From the NCBI GenBank assembly GCA_005240015.1, contig SBBV01000296.1, positions 1-7,901 of the forward strand: 7,901 bases of DNA. The letters run 5' to 3'. The notes beneath the pieces are model-generated. The model ran no database searches and had not been told where the DNA came from. It saw nothing but the letters and a program-made list of their open reading frames with translations. The translations under genes were made by a program, and so were the position numbers. Positions 1 through 5,128 of the stretch are shown here, in pieces (positions within the stretch are counted from its first letter, which is position 1; the number at the start of each line of letters is the position of its first letter). This stretch comes from Candidatus Odyssella thessalonicensis (GTDB lineage: Bacteria > Pseudomonadota > Alphaproteobacteria > Bin65).

Positions 1-46
1 CGTGATCGTGCAGGGCTCGGTCTACGGCACGGATAACAGCGCGATG
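1..46 (+). other. Displaced, inverted piece of the same amidohydrolase gene
   Basis: Read on the plus strand from base 2, this stretch encodes VIVQGSVYGTDNSAM. That is the conserved strand-loop of LigI-like amidohydrolases that normally follows the LGxxRxV segment. The minus-strand gene fragment stops making family sense at exactly this place (Ile codon at 43-45), so the two pieces are adjacent parts of one gene in opposite orientation. The breakpoints sit at a short inverted repeat: CATCG at the end of the minus-strand part and CGATG at 42-46 on the plus strand. A 45-bp inversion or a fold-back chimera would both give this pattern. Confidence 0.7.
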
Positions 47-267
47 CGCGCGAAGCCGAGCCTATCGTGCAGACATTCGATCTCCGCGAGGCCGCATTCG
101 GGGGGATCGTAGACGCGCGCCGGCGAAAGCGCGGCGCGGTCGACGCGGCCGTCGGCGCCGGTGAACACATGGAAGTGGCAGTCCCAGGCGCCCGGCGGCG
201 GCGGGAAACGCGGCGCCTTGGGCGGCCAGATCGGCGTCTCGGCGGGACGATGACGGCCGGCGGTCAC
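22..267 (-). pseudogene. LigI-like amidohydrolase (amidohydrolase 2 superfamily), N-terminal fragment broken at an inversion junction
   Basis: This is the N-terminus of a metal-dependent TIM-barrel hydrolase resembling 2-pyrone-4,6-dicarboxylate lactonase and related amidohydrolases. The barrel-entry HxH motif is visible (WDCHFHVF, His31 and His33), followed by the typical VYDPPE segment and a helix ending LHDRLGFARI at residue 75 (about position 43). After that the frame reads IALLSVP-like residues that do not fit the family, then a TAG at 22-24. The expected continuation VIVQGSVYGTDNSAM lies on the opposite strand at 2-46. The chosen start is GTG at 265-267, whose bases overlap the TGA of the upstream secreted-protein gene (GTGA), so translation is probably coupled; another GTG lies at 277-279. 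The substrate cannot be told from 75 residues. Family resemblance is clear; whether the gene is truly broken or mis-assembled is unresolved. Confidence 0.75.
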
Positions 268-1169
268 TGCGCGGGCCACCCGATCGCGGCGAGGAGGGCC
301 GCCACCTGCGCATCGACGAAGGCTTCGTCGTCGAGGCGGAAGATGACGCGCAGTTTCACGTAGTCGCGCTTCAGCGGAAAGAGATAGAGCCGCGAGCCGA
401 TCACGCCGCCCTGCCCCGCATACTCGAAGCGCGCGAGCCGGCCCTCGATCTTGCCGGCCTTGGTTTCGAACGCGTGGGCTTCGTCGCGATGCGGGATGGC
501 GGAGGGATTGAACGCGCGGATCGTCTGTTTCTCGTGCTCGAAGACGGCGCGGAACTCGCCCGGCGGGCGATAGATGTAGAGCGTCACACTGATCGCGCCG
601 GCGCGGCTCGCGCGATAGGCGAGCGAGACGTCGGTGCCGTCATCGTTGTTGATGTCGCGGCGAAATTGCACCAGTGCGCCGGCGCGCGGCGGCAGCCTGA
701 GCCCCGAAGGCTTGTGGCCGACGGCGCCCATCGGGCCTTCGCTCTCGTCCCAGGCGTCGACCTTGGCGTTGCGGATGCGCGCCGCCGCCGCGAACGCATC
801 GCGCGCGCCTTCGCGGTCGTTGTAGCGGCGCAGGCGCACGACGCCGTAGAGCTGGCGGTTGCCGGCCATGGCGAGGTCCTCGGCGCCGAATCGCTCGGCG
901 ATGTAGGCGCGCGCGTCCTCGATCGCCTTCTCCGCGGCGGCGAAATCGTTGGCCTGCATCGCGGCGCCGGCGAGCCCGTGCCAGGCGCGCACGCGCTCGC
1001 GCCCCTCGGCGCCACCATCGAGCGCCTGGCGGAACAGCTTGATCGCTTCCCCGGTCTTCTGCTCGGCGAGTGCTTTCTCGGCGCCGGTCAGCGCCTCGCG
1101 CCACTCCTGCGCCGCGGCGGGGACGGCGAAGGCCAGCATGCATGACAGGGCAAAGGCGAAGCGTTTCAT
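264..1169 (-). CDS. Secreted protein of unknown function with a TPR-like N-terminal half
   Basis: A 301-aa protein that I do not recognise as a named family. It opens with a clear Sec signal peptide (MKRFAFALSCMLAFAVPAAAQ, cleavage probably after AAA or AQ), so it should be periplasmic. Residues of about 22-130 are alanine-rich helices in TPR-like spacing (EKALAEQKTGEAIKLFRQAL, then AAMQANDFAAAEKAIEDA). The C-terminal half looks like a beta-rich domain (AISVTLYIYRPPGEF, IGSRLYLFPLKRDYVKLRVIF). The start is the ATG at 1167-1169 because it begins the signal peptide; an in-frame TTG at 1215-1217 would place extra residues before it and is less likely. No good Shine-Dalgarno is visible. Its stop overlaps the amidohydrolase GTG, which suggests co-transcription. 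The role is unknown. Confidence 0.8.
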   Translation of the reverse strand: MKRFAFALSCMLAFAVPAAAQEWREALTGAEKALAEQKTGEAIKLFRQALDGGAEGRERVRAWHGLAGAAMQANDFAAAEKAIEDARAYIAERFGAEDLAMAGNRQLYGVVRLRRYNDREGARDAFAAAARIRNAKVDAWDESEGPMGAVGHKPSGLRLPPRAGALVQFRRDINNDDGTDVSLAYRASRAGAISVTLYIYRPPGEFRAVFEHEKQTIRAFNPSAIPHRDEAHAFETKAGKIEGRLARFEYAGQGGVIGSRLYLFPLKRDYVKLRVIFRLDDEAFVDAQVAALLAAIGWPAQ

Positions 1170-1249
1170 GCAACACCATGACGGAAGGCGCGACGAGATT
1201 AGCCGTGTGCGCTCCAAACGTCATCCCGCCCCGCTGCATCGAGGCCGTG

Positions 1250-1296
1250 CGTGGTTCGAGGCTCGGGCGCGAAGAGCGCCCGAGCGCCTCACCACG
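1250..1296 (-). repeat. REP-like palindrome A
   Basis: A compound hairpin with an inner perfect 10-bp stem GCTCGGGCGC (1261-1270) and GCGCCCGAGC (1276-1285) around a 5-base loop. Outside it, GAG (1258-1260) pairs with CTC (1288-1290), and CGTGGT (1250-1255) pairs with ACCACG (1291-1296). Read on the minus strand, the outer parts are GTGGTGAGG and CCTCGAACCAC. These resemble, from memory, the dispersed intergenic palindromes common in Bradyrhizobium and related Rhizobiales (GGTGAGG...CTCGAACCA). A run of five T follows at 1305-1309, but no plus-strand gene precedes it, so a terminator role is unlikely in that direction. Confidence 0.65.
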
Positions 1297-1341
1297 AGGC
1301 TCGATTTTTCGGCCATCTGCGGCCAACCCAGCACCTCTTGC

Positions 1342-1377
1342 CGAGGTGCGCACCGCCGCCTGCGGCGGTGCGCCTCG
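1342..1377 (+). repeat. REP-like palindrome B, inverted relative to A; possible terminator hairpin for the MarR gene
   Basis: A perfect 12-bp inverted repeat, GCGCACCGCCGC (1348-1359) and GCGGCGGTGCGC (1362-1373), separated by two bases. It can be extended by CGAGG (1342-1346) pairing with CCTCG (1373-1377) across a small bulge. The right flank, GCCTCGAAGCACGCACAGCG at 1372-1391, matches the equivalent flank of palindrome A on the other strand (1243-1262) at 17 of 20 bases, so A and B appear to be two copies of one repeat in opposite orientation. It lies 30 bp beyond the MarR stop and could end that transcript, but no T-tract follows on the minus strand. Confidence 0.65.
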
Positions 1378-1406
1378 AAGCACGCACAGCGCCGATGCCG
1401 GCGCGG

Positions 1407-1895
1407 CTACTCCGCCGCGTCGAGCGCGGCTTCGATGCGGCGCAGCACGGCCACGAGCCGGCGACGCTCGGCCGGCGCCAGCGTGGCCGCGATGATGCGC
1501 TCCTGCGCCTCGATCCTGGCCTGCATGCGCGCGAGCAGCTGGCGCCCCTGCGCCGTCAGCGTCAGCGACCAGGCGCGCGCGTCGGCGGCGGCGCGCGTCC
1601 GCTGCACGAGGTTGCGCGCGACGAGCGCCTCCATCGCCGGCGACAGCGTGGACTTGTCGAGCCCGAACAGCGCGGCGAGCCGGCGCTGGTTGATGCCGGG
1701 ATTGGCCTCGATCGCCGCGAGCTGGCTGAACTGGCCCGGCGTCAGCGCCAGCTCGCCGGCGCTGCGCTCCAAGTGCCGGAACGATGCCGACTGCGCGCGC
1801 CTGAGCACATAGCCGACATAGCCCGCGAGCGGCCCGAGGTCGGCGTCCGACCGGCCGGTCTGCTTGTCTCCTGCGCGCCGCGGGCGCCGGCCCAT
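1407..1895 (-). CDS. MarR-family transcriptional regulator, divergent from the aromatic operon
   Basis: A 162-aa winged-helix DNA-binding protein, the usual size for MarR dimers that bind palindromes and respond to small phenolic or CoA-thioester ligands. The order is an N-terminal dimerisation helix (about residues 20-45), the helix pair LTPGQFSQLAAIEANPG, a recognition region NQRRLAALFGLDKSTLSPAMEALVARNLV (about 69-97), a wing with the conserved D-x-R (Asp105, Arg107), and a long C-terminal helix completing the dimer interface. I chose the ATG at 1893-1895 because GGAG sits 6 bases upstream. The in-frame ATG at 1899-1901 and a TTG at 1911-1913 are alternatives. It faces away from the dioxygenase-boxB operon across 102 bp, and the only strong palindrome there (1926-1935) is a likely operator. 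Local control of that operon is inferred from position. Confidence 0.9.
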   Translation of the reverse strand: MGRRPRRAGDKQTGRSDADLGPLAGYVGYVLRRAQSASFRHLERSAGELALTPGQFSQLAAIEANPGINQRRLAALFGLDKSTLSPAMEALVARNLVQRTRAAADARAWSLTLTAQGRQLLARMQARIEAQERIIAATLAPAERRRLVAVLRRIEAALDAAE

Positions 1896-1919
1896 TGACA
1901 TCTCCGCTTCCAAGGCAAG

Positions 1920-1940
1920 ATAGTTTGGTATACCATCTAT
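1920..1940. promoter_or_regulatory. Putative operator in the marR/dioxygenase divergent promoter
   Basis: A perfect 10-bp palindrome TGGTATACCA (1926-1935) is flanked by ATAG (1920-1923) and CTAT (1937-1940), giving a nearly symmetrical 21-bp site. It is in the only AT-rich stretch of the divergent spacer, about 25 bp from the MarR start and 58 bp from the dioxygenase start. Binding there would block both promoters. The MarR neighbour is the obvious candidate, but GntR-family regulators also use TGGT/ACCA half-sites. No convincing -35/-10 pair could be assigned. Confidence 0.6.
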
Positions 1941-1997
1941 TTTGCGCAGCGGCCAGGCTTTGCGCTAATGTCGCGGCGCTATCCGGAGGATCCGATC

Positions 1998-2831
1998 ATG
2001 GCTGGCGGCATCTATCGCTGCGTCGTCGTTCCCCACGCCCCGCGCCTCGGCTTTCGCGACCAGGCGCCGCCCTTCGGCCTGCCGCTGATCGACGGCTGCA
2101 TCGCGCTCGGCGAGGACGTCCGGCGCGACAACCCGAAGCCCGACCTCGTCGTCGTCAACTCGACGCACTTCGTCAGCACCTTCAACTGGCAGGCGCTCGT
2201 GCAGCCCGAGCACAAGGGCCACTGCGTGGCCGAGGAGGCGCCCGACCTCATCGGCGGCGTGCCCTATCACTACAAGGGCGACCCCGTCTTCGCGCGCGCG
2301 ATGAAGGACGAGATCACGGCGCTCGGCTATCCCTGCGTCGAGAACGCGAGCGAGCACTACAGCTGGGACTACGGTACCTGGGTTCCCGTCCACTACATGG
2401 ACCCGAAGGCCGAGATTCCCGTGATCAGCATCCCGACCGTGCTCTCGGCCGATCTCGACGAGTGCTTCAAGGTCGGCGGTGCCATCCACCGCGCGGCGCA
2501 GAAGGCGGGCAAGCGCGTGCTGTTCGCGGCCTCTTCCTCGTTCACGCACAAGCTCGTGCGCGGCCCGCACATCTGGCCGACGCCCGAGCGCATCGAGGCC
2601 GACCGGAAGTTCATCGACCTTCTGCTCGAAGGCCGGCTCGACGAGGCGTGGAAGGGCTTCCCGCAATACACGCAGTTCGTCGTGGGCGAGATGGGCGGGC
2701 GCGTGATCGCGCTGTTCCTGGGCGCTGCGCATGCGATGGGCGCCAAGAAGATCGAGGGCAAGACCTTCGGTCATTACGGCCAATCCTCGGGCAGCGGCAA
2801 CCACAACGTCTCGCTGAAGATGGCGGCGTGA
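1998..2831 (+). CDS. Class III (LigB-type) extradiol ring-cleavage dioxygenase
   Basis: A 277-aa non-haem Fe(II) enzyme of the LigB superfamily, which opens catechol-type rings next to the hydroxyl groups using O2. The expected iron ligands are in place: His13 (VVPHAPRLG), His57 (VNSTHF) and Glu231 (VVGEMGG). Second-sphere histidines His120 (SEHYSWDYG) and His184 (SFTHKL) match the family's acid/base residues. The end, GQSSGSGNHNV, resembles that of the homoprotocatechuate 2,3-dioxygenase HpcB subgroup (SSGTG), and the length fits that type (about 280 aa). The start is the ATG with a perfect GGAGGA 7 bases upstream; an ATG at 1968 lacks such a site. It is first in an operon with an 88-aa membrane protein and BoxB. 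The substrate is unknown: HpcB/AmnB-like catechols or a ring-hydroxylated acid are possible. Fold confidence is high, specificity low. Confidence 0.9.
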   Translation: MAGGIYRCVVVPHAPRLGFRDQAPPFGLPLIDGCIALGEDVRRDNPKPDLVVVNSTHFVSTFNWQALVQPEHKGHCVAEEAPDLIGGVPYHYKGDPVFARAMKDEITALGYPCVENASEHYSWDYGTWVPVHYMDPKAEIPVISIPTVLSADLDECFKVGGAIHRAAQKAGKRVLFAASSSFTHKLVRGPHIWPTPERIEADRKFIDLLLEGRLDEAWKGFPQYTQFVVGEMGGRVIALFLGAAHAMGAKKIEGKTFGHYGQSSGSGNHNVSLKMAA

Positions 2832-3094
2832 GCGAGACGCTTACCCCCAAGGAGCGGCGTCGGCGCCGGCGCAAGCGCATCGGCGCCGGGATCGCGATCG
2901 GGCTTGCGTTCACGCTCGGCGCGATCGCGATGGGGCTCGGCGCCGGCTTCTTCTGGGGTCTCGGCGCGGCGTTTGCCGGAGCGGCGATCGGCTATGGCAG
3001 CGGCTGGCTGTTCGGCGGCGGCCCGGCCGGCACCGATCTCGACGAGGGCTCGGGCATCGGGCTTTCGAACGACGGCGATCTCGGCGATCTCTGA
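2828..3094 (+). CDS. Small glycine-rich membrane protein between dioxygenase and boxB
   Basis: An 88-aa protein that I do not recognise. It starts at a GTG whose bases overlap the dioxygenase TGA (GTGA), so translation is likely coupled. It begins with a strongly basic stretch (KERRRRRRKR, residues 8-17). A hydrophobic, glycine- and alanine-rich region (about 18-65) follows, probably one long or two short membrane spans with small-residue GxxxG-like packing (GAGIAIG, GLGAGFFWGLG). An acidic Gly/Asp-rich tail (TDLDEGSG...NDGDLGDL) closes it. The positive-inside rule puts the N-terminus in the cytoplasm. The codon pattern is normal for the region and the gene sits tightly in the operon, 9 bp before boxB, which supports its being real. 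A role as a membrane tether or a substrate or iron helper is only a guess. Confidence 0.7.
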   Translation: MSETLTPKERRRRRRKRIGAGIAIGLAFTLGAIAMGLGAGFFWGLGAAFAGAAIGYGSGWLFGGGPAGTDLDEGSGIGLSNDGDLGDL

Positions 3095-3103
3095 AAGGCC
3101 GGC

Positions 3104-4534
3104 ATGACACCCATCGATGGCAGCAGCGCGATTCCGAACAATGTCGGGCTCGACGATGCGTCTCCGCTCGCGAAGACGCTCGCGCGCTTCAAGACCGACT
3201 ACATGAAATGGTGGCGCGAGTGCGGGCCGCAGGGCTTCGACGCCGCCCAATGCTATCTCCGCATGCCGGTCGCCGCCGACGCGCGCGGCTGGGCCAGCTA
3301 CGAGTATGTGAAGCTCGCCGACTTCCGCTGGGGCGTGTTCCAGGCCGAGCGGGCGCCGGACAAGCCCGCTCTGTTCGGCCGCCTGGCGGGCCGGCCCAAA
3401 CTCGACGAGGTGCCGGCCGACTACCGTTCCACCGTCATCAAGCTGCTCACGACGCAGGCCGATACCGAGCCCGCCTCGGTCGAGCAGATCACCTATCTCG
3501 GGCGCATGGCGCCCTCCAACTACGACCTCCGCAACCTGTTCCAGATCAATTGCGAGGAGGGGCGGCACCTCTGGGCGATGGTGCACCTGCTCTGCGCGCA
3601 TTTCGGCAAAGACGGCGAGCGCGAGATCGAGGGGCTGCTCCAGCGCCGCTCGGGCTCGGCGGAAAAGCCGCGCATCCTCAACGCGTTCAACCACCCGATC
3701 GAGGAGTTCCTCTCGTTCCTGTTCTGGTCGACGCTCGCCGACCGCGACGGCAAGTATCAGCTGCTCTCGATGAGCGAGTCGGCGTTCGACCCCTTGGCGC
3801 GCACCTGCAAGTTCATGCTGTTCGAGGAGGCGCACCACATGTTCGTCGGCGACGACGGGCTCCGGCGCGTGATCCAGCGCACGGCCGAGCTCATGCTGGA
3901 GCACGACACCGACGATGTGGCGCCGCACGGCGGCATCAACCTCTCCACCATCCAGCGCTATCTCAATTATTGGGCGCCGCCGGTGATCGACCTCTTCGGC
4001 AGCGAGATGTCGCAATGGTCGGAGGATCTGTTCGACGCCGGCCTGAAGGGCCGCGTCTACGAGGCCGAGCGCTATTCCGAGCACGTGCGCCTCGACGAGA
4101 CCATCGACCTCGAGCGCGCGGTCAATGGCGCCGCGGGCGAACCGCGCCTCGCCGGCGAGCGCGTGCCGATGCGGAAGGCGATCAACGAGGTCGCGCGCGA
4201 CACCTATCTGCGCGAGATCGACGGCGTCATCGACCGCTGGAACCGCATGCTGGCGAAGATGGAGATAAAATTCGCGTTCGCGCGGCCCAGCAAGCGCTTC
4301 AACCGCAAGATCGGCGCCTACAAGGACTTCTTCTTCACGCCCGACGGACGGCGCGTGACGCGCGAGGAATTCGAGGCCGGCATGAAATCGTGGGTGCCGA
4401 GCGAGGCCGAGAAAGCCCACGTCCGGGCGCTGATGCAGCCGGTTCACGCGCCCGGCAAGATCGCCGGCTGGATCGCGCCCCCCGCGCGCGGCATCGACGG
4501 GAAGCCGGTGCCGTACGAGTACGTTCGGCTCTGA
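3104..4534 (+). CDS. boxB: Benzoyl-CoA 2,3-epoxidase subunit BoxB or a paralogue
   Basis: A 476-aa diiron oxygenase that closely follows BoxB of aerobic benzoate degradation (473 aa in Azoarcus evansii), which with the reductase BoxA turns benzoyl-CoA into its 2,3-epoxide. All six diiron ligands are at the expected places, shifted by two residues: Glu122 (DTEPASVEQ), Glu152 and His155 (CEEGRHLW), Asp213 (LADRDGKYQL), Glu242 and His245 (EEAHHMFVG). The motifs IPNNV, SAFDPLARTCKFML and the C-terminal IAPPARGIDGKPVPYEYVRL are also typical. The start is the ATG with AAAGG about 6 bases upstream. It ends the dioxygenase operon, and no boxA or boxC is visible. The active site predicts a working enzyme, but the neighbouring extradiol dioxygenase suggests that the substrate may be another aryl-CoA. 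Family assignment is firm; substrate is inferred. Confidence 0.93.
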   Translation: MTPIDGSSAIPNNVGLDDASPLAKTLARFKTDYMKWWRECGPQGFDAAQCYLRMPVAADARGWASYEYVKLADFRWGVFQAERAPDKPALFGRLAGRPKLDEVPADYRSTVIKLLTTQADTEPASVEQITYLGRMAPSNYDLRNLFQINCEEGRHLWAMVHLLCAHFGKDGEREIEGLLQRRSGSAEKPRILNAFNHPIEEFLSFLFWSTLADRDGKYQLLSMSESAFDPLARTCKFMLFEEAHHMFVGDDGLRRVIQRTAELMLEHDTDDVAPHGGINLSTIQRYLNYWAPPVIDLFGSEMSQWSEDLFDAGLKGRVYEAERYSEHVRLDETIDLERAVNGAAGEPRLAGERVPMRKAINEVARDTYLREIDGVIDRWNRMLAKMEIKFAFARPSKRFNRKIGAYKDFFFTPDGRRVTREEFEAGMKSWVPSEAEKAHVRALMQPVHAPGKIAGWIAPPARGIDGKPVPYEYVRL

Positions 4535-4542
4535 GGCCGCAA

Positions 4543-4562
4543 CCTGTGACGGCCATCACAGG
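4543..4562. promoter_or_regulatory. CRP-like palindrome downstream of boxB
   Basis: CCTGTGACGGCCATCACAGG is a 20-bp palindrome with one mismatched pair. It contains an exact TGTGA-N6-TCACA, the consensus layout for CRP-type cAMP receptor proteins, at 4545-4560. It lies 8 bp past the boxB stop and about 130 bp before the next start. It could be a binding site for a Crp/Fnr-family regulator of the downstream gene, or only the stem of an RNA hairpin ending the boxB transcript; no T-run follows. Confidence 0.45.
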
Positions 4563-4574
4563 CCGCGCGGCACG

Positions 4575-4615
4575 GCTGAACCGCGGATGAATTCAGGTCT
4601 CAGGGCCGGTTCAGC
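4575..4615 (+). repeat. Inverted repeat in the boxB to small-secreted-protein spacer
   Basis: GCTGAACCG (4575-4583) and CGGTTCAGC (4607-4615) form a perfect 9-bp stem around a 23-base loop. The loop contains a perfect 8-bp palindrome TGAATTCA (4588-4595). The element lies about 80 bp upstream of the small secreted-protein gene. It could be a transcriptional operator, a 5'-leader hairpin or a repeat family member; the sequence alone does not decide. Confidence 0.5.
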
Positions 4616-4692
4616 GCGCGCGTGAGATCATGGGTCCCGTTGCCGAGCGGCGCCATCCGGCACCGCCTGCTTTTGGTCAAAGGACAGGATCC

Positions 4693-5079
4693 ATGAAGAA
4701 GCTCATCCTCGCCTCTGCCCTGGCGCCGGCCACCGCCCAGGCCGAGGCTGCACCCATGGACTCGCCGAGCAGCTGGTACCCGGGTACTTGGACCTGCACG
4801 GTCGCGAATGCGCCCAAGCTGAGGCTGGTCATGACGTTGTCCCCGACCGTCGCACGGGCGGCCGTGCGCGAATATCCATACCACGGCAAGCCCGAATACC
4901 AGACGCTGACCCGCTTCGGCGACGCGTACTTCTCCCATGTCAAGTTCATGGGGCCGACCGGCTTCCTCGAGCTGGTCCGCTCCTCCTCGCCGGACGTCGT
5001 GACCGGCAAGGGCCGCATCGGCTTCACGCTGATCAACTTCACCTGCGCGAGATTTCGCCCGAATATGCGGCGCATCTGA
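4693..5079 (+). CDS. Small secreted protein of unknown function
   Basis: A 128-aa protein with no recognised family. It begins with a signal peptide (MKKLILASALAPATAQAEA, cleavage near residue 19), so the mature form of about 109 residues is periplasmic or secreted. The mature part has beta-strand-like stretches (SSWYPGTWTCTVANA, LRLVMTLSP, GFTLINFTCARF) and two cysteines (TWTCTV and FTCARF) at opposite ends of the domain, which could form a disulfide as in small lipocalin-like or beta-barrel proteins. The start is the ATG at 4693-4695 with AAAGGA about 8 bases upstream, supported by the signal peptide. It stands alone, convergent with glpD, after a 158-bp spacer rich in palindromes. Function is unknown. 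Confidence 0.75.
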   Translation: MKKLILASALAPATAQAEAAPMDSPSSWYPGTWTCTVANAPKLRLVMTLSPTVARAAVREYPYHGKPEYQTLTRFGDAYFSHVKFMGPTGFLELVRSSSPDVVTGKGRIGFTLINFTCARFRPNMRRI

Positions 5080-5109
5080 CGAGTAGACGTGCCCTATCCG
5101 ACTTCGCTC

Positions 5110-5128
5110 AGGGGCGCGCGGCACCCCT
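5110..5128. terminator. Weak hairpin between convergent genes
   Basis: AGGGG (5110-5114) pairs with CCCCT (5124-5128) around a 9-base GC-rich loop in the 47-bp gap between the secreted-protein gene and glpD; its right arm overlaps the glpD stop codon. The position suits a bidirectional terminator, but the stem is short and no T-tract is present. Confidence 0.25.

Noticed and set aside
474..1145. 223-residue plus-strand frame opposite the secreted TPR-like protein
   Set aside because: No signal, motif or ribosome-binding site; the minus-strand frame has a clean signal peptide and sensible composition.
1261..1309. Rho-independent terminator on the plus strand (hairpin plus five T)
   Set aside because: The T-run is 9 bases beyond the outer stem and there is no plus-strand gene upstream to terminate; a REP-like repeat explains the palindrome better.
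1926..1943. TATACC or TATTTT as -10 boxes for the divergent promoters
   Set aside because: No matching -35 box at 16-18 bp spacing on either strand, so the promoter elements cannot be assigned.
1895..2827. Long plus-strand frame covering the dioxygenase in another phase
   Set aside because: Only its last 88 codons, from the GTG at 2828, look like a protein. The earlier part is an Arg-rich shadow of the dioxygenase.
2774..4447. 557-residue open frame on the minus strand opposite boxB
   Set aside because: It mirrors boxB in a high-GC region where antisense frames stay open by chance. Its composition (His/Ala/Arg/Glu-rich, low complexity) is artefactual, and boxB on the other strand is unmistakable.
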